Assembly: GCA_015067175.1 (NCBI GenBank)
Contig: SVMX01000004.1
Coordinates: forward strand, 62,001-126,000
Source: Oscillospiraceae bacterium
GTDB lineage: Bacteria > Bacillota > Clostridia > Oscillospirales > Ruminococcaceae
Direction: 5' to 3'
Length of the DNA: 64,000 bases
The position numbers and the translations under genes are program-made. The notes beneath the pieces are model-generated. The model was not told where the DNA came from. It made no database searches and was given only the letters and a program-made list of their open reading frames with translations. Positions 39,185 through 49,009 of the stretch are shown here, piece after piece (the first letter of the stretch is position 1; each line of letters begins with the position of its first letter).

Positions 39185-40379
39185 ATTCAAGCACCGAAAG
39201 CGCCGCCGCCATGCTCTCACCAAGAAGCTCCGCTGTGTAAAGGGCTTCCTCCAGAGAATTTGCATGGCTGCCTACTTCGATAAGCAGCGAGCCTGTTGTG
39301 ATATGCTGATTGTAATTTCGATAATCAAACAAAACAGGGCGAGCAAGGCTTGGATACATAAGTTCCGCAGAATTTTGCAGTAGCGCCGCAAGCTTGAAAT
39401 TTTCGATATAATCGGGCATATTGAAGCGCCCGTCATCACAGCCCGCTATTATCATAAACTGCGCCGCGCTTTTTCCGTCTATCTCAACGCATGGAGCAAT
39501 ACGGCTGCCATCAGCGTCAAGCATGGCGTCGCGGTGCAGGTCGATAACTATCTTTATTGACGGATATTCCTCGAGCGCAGCGCGTATCGTTTCTTCGCTG
39601 CGGTCATAAGAGCCTGTATAAGTGGGATAGTCGTGTATCGTTCCGTCATGCAGCACTGAAATTCCGTTGTCAGCAAGCGTATTTGCCAACATCTCCCCTA
39701 CTGCGACCATATTGTGCGAGGAGTCTTTTGAACGACTGGGGAAATCCTCATCAAAATAGCTTCTGGTGTACGGCTCGTAGCTTTCTGTCGTATGCGTGTG
39801 TACTATAAGCACCTGCGGCTCGGGAGAATTAAGCTCTATATCAAGGTCAGGAAGCTGCTGCGCGGCTGACAGCAACAGCTCATTGTCGTCCTCGGTGCAG
39901 TTACGCACATAAGCGCCGCTTGACAAAGCTATATAATCGCGGCTTTTCGAAGCGCCATAGGTCTTTCTGATTATCTCCCCGCTGTTTTTGCCTGCGGCTG
40001 AATAATCAAGTCCGTCATCGTGTTCGGTTATATTTCGGGATATAGCTACCGCCTTTTGCGGTGTAGCTTCAGTCGGCTCAGATTCGATAGTTTCATCGGG
40101 TAACACACTCTGACTGTCAGAAGTACTCGCCGAAGTAGTCTGCGCGGCTGACGAAGCAGCAGGAATGTCCACGTCAGTCCGCTGAGTTGTTGGCGGTGTA
40201 GCTTCGGTGTTATTCTCCTTTGAAGCAGGAAGCGGAACTCCCGCCGATATGTAAGCCGCGTTTCGCGTAAGCTCAGCGGCCGCAGCAAAGGCCTCCCCAG
40301 CCGAAGCTCCCGATATCAGCATTGTCGATGGCAGAAGCGCTGCCGCAGACAGAATTGCAATTACTTTGTTTGTCCTCAT
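39183..40379 (-). CDS. spoIIP: Stage II sporulation protein P
   Basis: EPQVLIVHTHTTESYEPY, VVIDLHRDA-type IVIDLHRDAMLDADG, LLIEVGSHANSLEEALYTAELLGESMAAAL. Confidence 0.92.
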   Translation of the reverse strand: MRTNKVIAILSAAALLPSTMLISGASAGEAFAAAAELTRNAAYISAGVPLPASKENNTEATPPTTQRTDVDIPAASSAAQTTSASTSDSQSVLPDETIESEPTEATPQKAVAISRNITEHDDGLDYSAAGKNSGEIIRKTYGASKSRDYIALSSGAYVRNCTEDDNELLLSAAQQLPDLDIELNSPEPQVLIVHTHTTESYEPYTRSYFDEDFPSRSKDSSHNMVAVGEMLANTLADNGISVLHDGTIHDYPTYTGSYDRSEETIRAALEEYPSIKIVIDLHRDAMLDADGSRIAPCVEIDGKSAAQFMIIAGCDDGRFNMPDYIENFKLAALLQNSAELMYPSLARPVLFDYRNYNQHITTGSLLIEVGSHANSLEEALYTAELLGESMAAALSVLE

Positions 40380-40465
40380 TTTTAACCTCCAGTGATGTCT
40401 TTTGTATTAATAATATTGGACAATCCAGAGATTTATGCATAGAACGCAAAAAAATTTTAAAAGTA

Positions 40466-40766
40466 TTGACAAAAAACAGAGTGCGTGCTATAATAACATC
40501 AGAATATGTTGAAATGCGTTGATAGGAAATAAAGCTTTGACGTGGTTTTCAGAGAGCCGCCGTTTGGTGCGAGGCGGTAACGCGGCATGGCCATAGCTCC
40601 TCCTTGAGCAGGATCGCTGAACCTCACAGTAGGCGGTCACGGGTTCTCCCGTTACAGAGATACACATTGTTAGATGTGGACGAGTGGGCGAGGTTTTATA
40701 CCCGCCAATGAGAGTGGTACCGTGGAGTTTACAGCTTCATCTCTTTATGAGATGGGGCTGTTTTTG
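40466..40766 (+). ncRNA. T-box leader (predicted tRNA-Leu, specifier CUC) of leuA
   Basis: Promoter TTGACA-N17-TATAAT (40466-40494); AGAGAGCCGCCGTTTGGTGCGAGGCGG stem I top; GAACCTCAC specifier region; T-box GAGAGTGGTACCGTGG at about 40710-40725; terminator at 40731-40766. Confidence 0.88.
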
Positions 40767-40847
40767 TTTTATGCGTGCTTTTTAGAGCTTAAACGAATTC
40801 AACTGTTCTTCATTTGCTATAAAATTTTTGCGAAAGGACGAAATGAC

Positions 40848-42509
40848 ATGATCGAAGCAAGTAAGTACACACGACGTTATTTTATGCCGCCGTTTCCTTG
40901 TATGGACTGGACTACAAAAGAGTATGCGGATAAGCCGCCTATGTGGTGCAGCGTTGACCTGCGCGACGGAAATCAGGCGCTGATAATCCCGATGAGCCTC
41001 GAAGAAAAGCTGGAGTTTTTCGGACACCTTGTCAGAGTTGGCTTCAAGGAGATCGAAATAGGCTTCCCTGCCGCCTCCGATACCGAGTATGAGTTCTGCC
41101 GCGCGCTGATAGAGCGCAACCTCATTCCCGATGACGTTGCAGTGCAGGTTTTGACGCAGAGCCGTGAGCATATAATCCAAAAGACATTCGAGGCGCTGGA
41201 GGGCTGCAAGAACGCAGTAGTGCATCTGTATAACTCCACATCTGTTGCTCAGCGTCAGCAGGTGTTCAGAAAGAGCAAGGAAGAAATAATCGAGATTGCC
41301 GAAACAGGCGCAAAGCTGCTTAACGAATACAAGGCAAAAACAAAGGGTAATTTCCGCTTTGAGTACTCACCCGAAAGCTTCACAGGAACAGAGCCTGAGT
41401 TCGCCGCTGAGATATGCAATAGGGTCATTGATATATGGCAGCCTACCCCCGAAAACAAGGTCATCATAAACCTGCCCGTGACCGTTGCGGAATCTATGTC
41501 ACACGTTTATGCTCAGCAAGTAGAATATATGTGCAAAACTCTGCACAACAGAGAGAATGTTATCGTTTCGCTGCATCCGCACAACGACCGCGGCTGCGCA
41601 GTTGCGGATACGGAGCTTGGTCTGCTTGCAGGCGCCGACCGAGTTGAGGGAACACTGTTCGGAAACGGCGAGCGCACAGGCAATGTGGATATTATCACAT
41701 TGGCACTGAATATGTATTCCCACGGCGTTGAGCCGGGACTTGATTTCACTGACCTGCCCGAAATAACCGAGGCATATGAGCGCCTGACAAGAATGCACGT
41801 TTATGAGCGTATGCCGTACAGCGGACGTCTGGTGTTTGCGGCGTTCAGCGGCTCACATCAGGACGCTATCGCAAAGGGTATGCGCTGGAGAAACGAGACC
41901 GACCCCGAGCACTGGAATGTCCCCTACCTCCCAATCGACCCCAGAGATCTCGGCAGAGAATACGAGGGCGATGTTATCCGCATCAACAGCCAGTCGGGCA
42001 AGGGCGGTATCGGCTACCTCTTGGAGAGCAATTACGGAATCTCCATGCCGCCGAAAATGCGCGAGCAGTTCGGTTATATCGTCAAGGGTGTTTCGGACAG
42101 ACAGCATAAGGAGCTTATGCCCTCTGAGGTCTACAAGATATTCGAGGACACCTACCTCAACAGCAACGGAAATGTTAAATTTATCAGCGCACACTATACT
42201 CAGGGCGAGCTGATCTCCTCTATCGTTAAGGTAGCGATAAACGGCTGTGAGCGCACCTTTACAGGAAGCGGAAACGGTCGTCTTGACGCGGTTTCCGACG
42301 CGCTTAAAAACGGAATGGGCATCGACTACACCATCTCTACCTTTGCGCAGAACGCCATGGAGCAATCCTCCAAATCCAAGGCGGCGTCTTATATCGGCGT
42401 AACTCTCCCCGATGGCAGAGTAAGCTGGGGCGCGGGTATCCACACCGATATAATCGTATCGTCTGTGTTGGCGCTTATTTCTGCGCTGGATAATTCGGGC
42501 GTAGTGTAA
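40848..42509 (+). CDS. leuA: 2-isopropylmalate synthase
   Basis: MPPFPCMDWTTKEYADKPPMWCSVDLRDGNQALIIPM, SLHPHNDRGCAVADTELGLLAGADRVEGTLFGNGERTGNVD. Start chosen after GAAAGGACG. Confidence 0.95.
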   Translation: MIEASKYTRRYFMPPFPCMDWTTKEYADKPPMWCSVDLRDGNQALIIPMSLEEKLEFFGHLVRVGFKEIEIGFPAASDTEYEFCRALIERNLIPDDVAVQVLTQSREHIIQKTFEALEGCKNAVVHLYNSTSVAQRQQVFRKSKEEIIEIAETGAKLLNEYKAKTKGNFRFEYSPESFTGTEPEFAAEICNRVIDIWQPTPENKVIINLPVTVAESMSHVYAQQVEYMCKTLHNRENVIVSLHPHNDRGCAVADTELGLLAGADRVEGTLFGNGERTGNVDIITLALNMYSHGVEPGLDFTDLPEITEAYERLTRMHVYERMPYSGRLVFAAFSGSHQDAIAKGMRWRNETDPEHWNVPYLPIDPRDLGREYEGDVIRINSQSGKGGIGYLLESNYGISMPPKMREQFGYIVKGVSDRQHKELMPSEVYKIFEDTYLNSNGNVKFISAHYTQGELISSIVKVAINGCERTFTGSGNGRLDAVSDALKNGMGIDYTISTFAQNAMEQSSKSKAASYIGVTLPDGRVSWGAGIHTDIIVSSVLALISALDNSGVV

Positions 42510-42515
42510 TTACAA

Positions 42516-42552
42516 AAAATTGCGGCAGGATAAACTGTCGCAATTTTTTTGT
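42516..42552 (+). terminator. Intrinsic terminator after leuA
   Basis: AAAAATTGCGGCAGGATAAACTGTCGCAATTTTTTT. Confidence 0.8.
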
Positions 42553-42738
42553 TGAAAGTGTTGAAATATTACAAAAAGTATGATATAATAACAACATATA
42601 GTATGATACACTGATGAAAAAGACAATTCAGCAAAAGGCTATAGCAGTCACGCTCCTATATTCGCTTGACAGCGCATATAATAAGCATGGCTCTGATATA
42701 AGAAATATAAAAAGCAGATAATTGAGGAGAGTATCATT

Positions 42739-43188
42739 ATGAAATGTCCCGAATGTAATTGCGAGGAAAGCAAGGTTATCGACTCCCGCCCAACCGAAAA
42801 CAAGGTGCGCCGCCGCCGCGAATGTATACAGTGCGGCTATCGCTTTACTACCTATGAGATAATCGAAGAAGTTCCGCTGATGGTAATAAAAAAAGACAAT
42901 TCCATCGAGCCTTTTGACAGAGAAAAGCTGGTCGACAGGCTGTGCAGAGCTACCGTAAAGCGCCCTGTAACTCTGGAAACAATAGAAAACATGGTTGAAA
43001 GCATCGCAGCTGAGCTTAAAAATTCACTGCAGCGCGAGGTGACTTCCGACAAAATCGGCGAGCTTGTTCTGCATAAGCTGAAGGATATCGACCCTGTCGC
43101 ATACATCAGATTTGCGTCAGTTTATCGCGATTTCGGCGATGTTGACAGCTTTATGAAGATAATCTCTGAGCTTAAAGAAGCACAGTAA
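42739..43188 (+). CDS. nrdR: Transcriptional repressor NrdR
   Basis: [40 protein letters not shown] zinc ribbon plus ATP-cone. Confidence 0.96.
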   Translation: MKCPECNCEESKVIDSRPTENKVRRRRECIQCGYRFTTYEIIEEVPLMVIKKDNSIEPFDREKLVDRLCRATVKRPVTLETIENMVESIAAELKNSLQREVTSDKIGELVLHKLKDIDPVAYIRFASVYRDFGDVDSFMKIISELKEAQ

Positions 43189-43274
43189 TTTGTGCAGCGA
43201 ACACAAAAACATTATAAAAATCATACCCTGAGAAAATATCTTTCTCAGGGTATTGTTGTTATTTAAAAACCAAG

Positions 43275-43796
43275 TTATATATTTTTAAAATAGTTGCTAC
43301 CATTAAGAGCGGATATTTTGTATTTCTCCAGCTTGTCGCTGATGTCTATAACCTTGGGCATATTATCACTGCCTGCGCTCTCCAGCTTTTCTTCAAGCGT
43401 TTTGATAGTGTTTTTATAATCGTCAGCCATAAGGTCAAGATCGGCGCTGAGCATGACTACGCTCTTCGCCATATTCTTCATGATCTCGATAGCGTTATGT
43501 GTGTTTTTGATAATAAAGCTTTCAAACTGGTCCTCGGTCACCTGCATCACCATAGCGTCCTTGATTGCAACTACCGTATAGGGGCTGGGTCTGCCCGCAA
43601 GCATAGATACCTCGCCAAAGCACTTTGATTCTCCCGCAGCACCGATGAGATATTCATTTTCCTCGCCATAATGCAGATAAAGCGCAACGCTGCCCGATAA
43701 TATTTTATACAGCGCATTGCAACGTTCACCCTCGCGGATAATTATCTCGTCCTCTTTATATATCTTCATCAAAGAATTCTGCTTATTATCGCTCAT
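43275..43796 (-). CDS. Cyclic-nucleotide-binding-domain protein
   Basis: IIIREGERCNALYKILSGSVALYLHYGEENEYLIGAAGESKCFGEVSMLAGRPSPYTVVA. Confidence 0.85.
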   Translation of the reverse strand: MSDNKQNSLMKIYKEDEIIIREGERCNALYKILSGSVALYLHYGEENEYLIGAAGESKCFGEVSMLAGRPSPYTVVAIKDAMVMQVTEDQFESFIIKNTHNAIEIMKNMAKSVVMLSADLDLMADDYKNTIKTLEEKLESAGSDNMPKVIDISDKLEKYKISALNGSNYFKNI

Positions 43797-43889
43797 GGTT
43801 ATTCCTCCCTGTTAGGCATTAAATGGTGTGATTTATATAATTATTATACAATAAATGACAAGTCACGTCAAGACTATTTCGGCAAAAAA

Positions 43890-43968
43890 CGGCATAGTAA
43901 ACGCTCGCTTTGGCACAGAAACATAGTTTTTCGAAAGACTGAAACGCCCTGTTACACAGGGCGTTTCA
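43890..43968. repeat. Intergenic repeat related to 5000-5075
   Basis: Shared 16-nt core AAACATAGTTTTTCGA (43919-43934 and 5026-5041), similar flank ACGCYCGCTTYG on one side and GAAACSSCC hairpin on the other. Confidence 0.6.
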
Positions 43969-43970
43969 TA

Positions 43971-45533
43971 TCAGTTTAATGTCGAAGATTTTTCTGCAGC
44001 CAGTTCTGCTTTCTTTTCGTTTTTCTCACGAGAACGAACCTTGATCAGAGTATTATCTGCTCCGTCTAAAAGATCCTTATAGCCAATCTTTGACATGATC
44101 TCGTCTTGTGTTTTGATATGTGCTTTATCACTATTGCTCTTTTGTATATCCTTATCGGGATCTTTAATAATATTAAAGAAGCGAAGTATCCTTATCAACA
44201 GCGAAACAGGCTCCTTCTTCATATCCTTAATATCTGTCTCAATAGCAATGGGCGGTAGCAATTTAATGCCATTCTCAGCATGAGCGTCTTCTTTCATCTT
44301 ACAGATATCCAATCTCTTGCCGCTGAGCGCAGCAGCGCAGATGTCACACTTCAGCTTAGCATAATCCAAATTGGTGGGTTTAGCTTCTTCAAACTTCTGA
44401 CGATAGGTCACAAACATCTCATTACCGTCGACCTCTCTGGTTTCACCTGTAGGCAGATCAAGAACGCTTTTACCGTCTATGTATACCTCTGTGCAGGGGT
44501 CAAATCCCAGCTTTTTAACCTTTTTAAGCTCGTCGACGGTATATACCAGATCAAGCATTCTGTTAAAGCTTGCTTCGCCCCACTCTGTTTCAGCATAAGA
44601 AAGGGTGCGCGACTCATTATTTGCTATGAAACTTTCAGCGGTCAGATCTTTAAGAAGATAATTGCTTTCAAACTTAAGAAAAGCGCTACCGCAACCAAGC
44701 TCCAACATATCATCATCTATCAGATTCTCGACAGTGAGTTGACGCAGTTCATCAAGAACTTTGTTCTTTTGATCTTTTGATACTTTCTTACACTGTTCTT
44801 TAAGATGAGCAAAGATCTCCTTTTGCTCATCATTCTCAGGAACAAACTTTCCATCGCCGAATGCAGCATTCAGAATTGACGCAGCTTCTGTCATAGCCTT
44901 GTCCCAGAATTCTTTCATTGCAACACTGACAGGCATTCTTTCTCCATTGTCATTATTGAGAACCTTTCTGTCGAAAAATGCAGACATTACATTAGTAACG
45001 ACACTTTCCTTTACGGACAGCGGACACTCCTCAAAGGGCATACTTAAAGCCTGCTCGGGAGTAATGTTTTCCGGAATTGCAATCTTTTTTCCGGCAGTGT
45101 TATTAAGAATGATAAACTCATTTTTGTATTTTACAGGGACTTCAATGTTAGGATTTTCCTTAATAAAGGATTCTAAAAAACTGAGATATGTAGGCGCCAG
45201 CTTGCTTCTTACATTATCAGCGAAAAACGCAGTACCGTTTTTGCTCATACCCAGCATCGCCGCAATCATGACTGGATCGTAGCAGTTCAGCGCTATATCG
45301 TTCAGACGTTTACCTATCTTATACATCTCGATAACATCATCGTTATCGCCAACGAATCTATCGGTAGCGAAATCAGTTATCATATAATGGCGCAGATCAC
45401 GGTCGCTTTCATAACGTTCCTGTGCCATATTCTCATAAAGCTCTCTTGTAAAGCTCTTCTTGTCATTTGCATAATTCACAATTTCCGAAATAAGGTGATC
45501 AACATTCTGTATTACGATCTTATCGTCTGCCAT
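43971..45533 (-). CDS. Hypothetical protein, no recognised domain
   Basis: 520-aa ORF with RBS AGGAGG upstream (TTTTAGGAGGATATTGTT before ATG). Confidence 0.75.
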   Translation of the reverse strand: MADDKIVIQNVDHLISEIVNYANDKKSFTRELYENMAQERYESDRDLRHYMITDFATDRFVGDNDDVIEMYKIGKRLNDIALNCYDPVMIAAMLGMSKNGTAFFADNVRSKLAPTYLSFLESFIKENPNIEVPVKYKNEFIILNNTAGKKIAIPENITPEQALSMPFEECPLSVKESVVTNVMSAFFDRKVLNNDNGERMPVSVAMKEFWDKAMTEAASILNAAFGDGKFVPENDEQKEIFAHLKEQCKKVSKDQKNKVLDELRQLTVENLIDDDMLELGCGSAFLKFESNYLLKDLTAESFIANNESRTLSYAETEWGEASFNRMLDLVYTVDELKKVKKLGFDPCTEVYIDGKSVLDLPTGETREVDGNEMFVTYRQKFEEAKPTNLDYAKLKCDICAAALSGKRLDICKMKEDAHAENGIKLLPPIAIETDIKDMKKEPVSLLIRILRFFNIIKDPDKDIQKSNSDKAHIKTQDEIMSKIGYKDLLDGADNTLIKVRSREKNEKKAELAAEKSSTLN

Positions 45534-45616
45534 AACAATATCCTCCTAAAAGTGTTTTTAAGGTGTCATTAGTATATACGAATGACCTCTCAAAACGTAA
45601 CAGAAAAAATCACTTT

Positions 45617-46060
45617 TTATTTCTGCAATATCCGCTCCCCTCCCGAAAGCAGTGCGGCCGCAAACACCGCCATATGATCGTAATCCGAATAGCCTTTGTA
45701 AACAGGCATTGGCAGCTCAAGCGGCTCACAAAGTCCGCTCAATGTATGAATCGCTCTGTTGAGCGACAGCGTTATGCGCTCAGCGGTCTTTGAAGTGACC
45801 GATATAGTGTTTCGTGACCCTATGCCACAGGTCACAACTGCATTTCCACGAAGCTTTTCATACAAAAGCTCGTCATCTGCATTGACTACCGCCGCAAACA
45901 CCGTAAGCTTTTCGGGAATCCGCGCCCCCTTGCCAAGCACCACTATTGAGTTTTGTGCGGCTATTTCGGTTAAACTGTCGGTACACATAACCTCGCATTT
46001 AGGAAATACTGCCCCGTCAAGAAGCACTGAAACATTCACCTTACCGACTGCAACGACCAT
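45617..46060 (-). CDS. Hypothetical protein downstream of the cdaA cluster
   Basis: Start MVVAVGKVNVSVLLDG preceded by GGAGGGCGTTATC. Confidence 0.65.
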   Translation of the reverse strand: MVVAVGKVNVSVLLDGAVFPKCEVMCTDSLTEIAAQNSIVVLGKGARIPEKLTVFAAVVNADDELLYEKLRGNAVVTCGIGSRNTISVTSKTAERITLSLNRAIHTLSGLCEPLELPMPVYKGYSDYDHMAVFAAALLSGGERILQK

Positions 46061-46140
46061 GATAACGCCCTCCAAACAAAAAAGCCCTGAGCAATCACTC
46101 AAGGCTTAGTTTATGTTTCTGTTGTCAAAAAATCCGCTTA

Positions 46141-47724
46141 TCAGTCTGCGGAATATTTCTCCATAAGCTTTATCGCAGTGCGGATACCGTCCACCGCTGC
46201 AGACATTATTCCGCCCGCATAGCCTGCGCCCTCGCCGCACGGGAAAAGATTATCGGCGCAGCCCGCAAAGCCTGCTTCGCAGCGCGGTATCCTCACAGGT
46301 GAGGAGCTTCGTGTTTCTATAGCAGTAAGCACGCTGTCGCTGTCGGAAAATCCTTTTATGCGCCTGTCGAAAGATTTAAGTCCGCGCGCCATTATATCGG
46401 ATATATGCTCAGGGAAAAGCTGCCGCAGATCGGCACTTTCAACGCCAAGCGGATATGTCGGCGTTACTCGTCCAAGCGTAAGCGCTCCGCCGCTGCCTAC
46501 AAATTCCCTTGTGAGCATAGCAGGCGCCTTTCCCGCACCCTTGCCAAGCTCATAAGCCCTCTGCTCCAGCCGATGTATGAACTCAGCGCCCGCAAGCGGC
46601 TCATTTCCAAAATCCTCGGGAGTAACCGATACAAGTACCGCGCTGTTGGCGTTTTCCCCCGCACGGTCGAAATAACTCATGCCATTGGTGACGATAGTTC
46701 CGTTCTCGCTAGCCGAAGCCACCACATATCCACCGGGGCACATACAAAACGTGTAAACTCCGCGCTCGCCCTCTCGATAAGAAAGCTGATACTCCGCGGG
46801 AGGCAAAGCAGGGTGTCCCGCATAAGCGCCATAAAGCGCAGCGTCGATGTCAGCCTGAAGATGTTCTATTCTAGCTCCTACAGAAAACGGCTTCGGAATA
46901 AGCTCTACGCCGCTTCTCAGCAGCATTGAAAACGTATCGTGTGCGGAATGCCCCACAGCAAGAACAAGCGCGCCGCAGCGCTCCTCGCTGCCGTTTACGG
47001 TTATCGTGCTTACGCTGCCGTTTTCAAGCTTTATCTGCTCCATTGGCGAAAGGAAACGCACCTCGCCGCCGTATTCTATTATCTTTTTGCGTAGATTCTT
47101 CACTACTGTGCGAAGCTTGTCTGTGCCAATATGAGGCTTTGCCTTTGTCAGTATCTCCTCAGGGGCGCCGAACTCGCAAAAGCGCTCCAAAACGCGTGAA
47201 CACAGCGGATCGCCGATGCGCGTTGTGAGCTTTCCGTCTGAAAAAGTGCCTGCGCCGCCCTCGCCGAACTGCACATTGGTCGAAGTGTTCAATGCCGCAC
47301 CGTGCCAATATCCCTCGACCGCCTTTATACGCTCGTCCATCGCAGCGCCGCGCTCCAGCACTATCGGTTTATAGCCAAACTCGCACAACGTCAGCGCACA
47401 AAACATTCCCGCAGGGCCAAAGCCCGCAATATAGATATCACCGTGAAGCTTTTCACTGCCGAAATCCACCGAAAGCTCCGTTTCCTCATGAAGCCTTACA
47501 TTTTGAAGCTTCTCAGAAAGCCTGCGTTCCTTTTCGGCGCTGTCAAGCTCGACATAGACCGAGCTTACAAAGCATATCTCTCGCCGCGCGTCTACCGAGG
47601 TCTTATAAAGCCGCGCAGTTTTGACCTCATTTTTCCGAACACGAAGCAAGGATAGCGCCTTGCTTACAGCGCTATCCTTTGCCTGTGAAAGTTCAGTTTT
47701 TATCTGTGATACGATAAGTGCCAT
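46141..47724 (-). CDS. FAD-dependent oxidoreductase (NAD(FAD)-utilizing dehydrogenase type)
   Basis: DIYIAGFGPAGMFCALTLCEFGYKPIVLERG, VQFGEGGAGTFSDGKLTTR, LFPCGEGAGYAGGIMSAAVDGIR. Confidence 0.9.
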   Translation of the reverse strand: MALIVSQIKTELSQAKDSAVSKALSLLRVRKNEVKTARLYKTSVDARREICFVSSVYVELDSAEKERRLSEKLQNVRLHEETELSVDFGSEKLHGDIYIAGFGPAGMFCALTLCEFGYKPIVLERGAAMDERIKAVEGYWHGAALNTSTNVQFGEGGAGTFSDGKLTTRIGDPLCSRVLERFCEFGAPEEILTKAKPHIGTDKLRTVVKNLRKKIIEYGGEVRFLSPMEQIKLENGSVSTITVNGSEERCGALVLAVGHSAHDTFSMLLRSGVELIPKPFSVGARIEHLQADIDAALYGAYAGHPALPPAEYQLSYREGERGVYTFCMCPGGYVVASASENGTIVTNGMSYFDRAGENANSAVLVSVTPEDFGNEPLAGAEFIHRLEQRAYELGKGAGKAPAMLTREFVGSGGALTLGRVTPTYPLGVESADLRQLFPEHISDIMARGLKSFDRRIKGFSDSDSVLTAIETRSSSPVRIPRCEAGFAGCADNLFPCGEGAGYAGGIMSAAVDGIRTAIKLMEKYSAD

Positions 47725-48993
47725 TTATCCCTCTTCCGTAATTTTCGGCTCAGCATAGATCGTTGCTTTATAGCTTCCAGAAACCCAGCATTTGCTGTTT
47801 GCGCCCTTGAACTGAATATTTGCCGAAACGTCCTGTGTTCCGTCGCGAAGCGTTACACCAAGAAGGTTTACACTCACGAAGAAATCACTTGCAGACAGCG
47901 TTCCCAGTATCTCGGACGGTCCCATAACGCTTATAACAAGCTCTTTCGTGATAAGCGAAATATTGTAGTTATCGGGGACATTGATAACATTAATGTTGTC
48001 AATGACAAAATCCAGCTTGCCGTAATCGGAGATATCCCAGACAACTCTCGCGTTGTTGTTGCCCGAAAGATTTTTATAGCCCTCAGGCAGAGTTATCGGA
48101 ATGGTGACTGTTTGGTTAAGCTTGATATCCGAAATATCGATCGTGCCGATATCCAGTACGCTGAGGTAATCAATGGAATCATCGGGTGCCGCAACAGTGA
48201 TGGTAGACGGCTGTATCTCATATTTCAGACTGTCTACATTAAAGTAGTTCGGTACGTTTGTCAGCGTAAATGTGAGCGGAAGCTCCTTCTGCTTGTAGAC
48301 AGGGATATACACCGAAACATTCTCGGTGCTGAGGATAAGATCGTCATTCACTATCCTTGCGCCGTTCGTACCGTAGATAAACAGCTCGCTCTGCGTATCG
48401 TGCGACTCGCTGATTGCGCCCGCATAAACGGAGCGTGCCTCTATCCTGTCGATCTTGTCCATCACAGAAGCAGAGCCTGTGATGGATATCGTAGCAGGCG
48501 ATGTTGTTATCTCATCAACATAATATCCCTCGGGCAGGCTTATGCTGGGCGCTGTACCTGTTACGGGATACTCACGGGTAACTATCTCGTCTATCTCAAT
48601 AGACACGGAACGCGGCTCCGTGCTGAGCAGGGTGTAATCTGTGCCGCTCTGACAGGTTATTTTTACAGGTACATTGAATGTGCCTGCGGATTTTACCGAG
48701 GACAGATCAAGCTCTGCAAAAAAGCTATCGGCAGACAGACCCGAAATATCGTAGCGCTTTCCCTCAATGCGGATATCCGCGGTCTTTTCGTCATAGCTTA
48801 CGATCTGCAGATTGTTTTGAAGCATATACTCAGTCGCCTGCGTTTCGATATCTATGCCCTTAATGCTCTCCTCAATGGTAGGGAATATCTGTATCGATAC
48901 AAAAAACCACGCAAAGATCGCAATAAAAAACGCAAGAAGTATAGACCTGTAATTTGTCGTAATATTATTTATTATTCTCTTAAAAAAATTCAT
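47725..48993 (-). CDS. YbbR/CdaR-domain protein
   Basis: N-terminal TM (SILLAFFIAIFAWFFVSI), repeated YbbR-like beta domains; immediately downstream of cdaA. Start MNFFKRIINNITTNYRS. Confidence 0.88.
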   Translation of the reverse strand: MNFFKRIINNITTNYRSILLAFFIAIFAWFFVSIQIFPTIEESIKGIDIETQATEYMLQNNLQIVSYDEKTADIRIEGKRYDISGLSADSFFAELDLSSVKSAGTFNVPVKITCQSGTDYTLLSTEPRSVSIEIDEIVTREYPVTGTAPSISLPEGYYVDEITTSPATISITGSASVMDKIDRIEARSVYAGAISESHDTQSELFIYGTNGARIVNDDLILSTENVSVYIPVYKQKELPLTFTLTNVPNYFNVDSLKYEIQPSTITVAAPDDSIDYLSVLDIGTIDISDIKLNQTVTIPITLPEGYKNLSGNNNARVVWDISDYGKLDFVIDNINVINVPDNYNISLITKELVISVMGPSEILGTLSASDFFVSVNLLGVTLRDGTQDVSANIQFKGANSKCWVSGSYKATIYAEPKITEEG

Positions 48994-49009
48994 CTTGCCG
49001 TCCCCCCCT

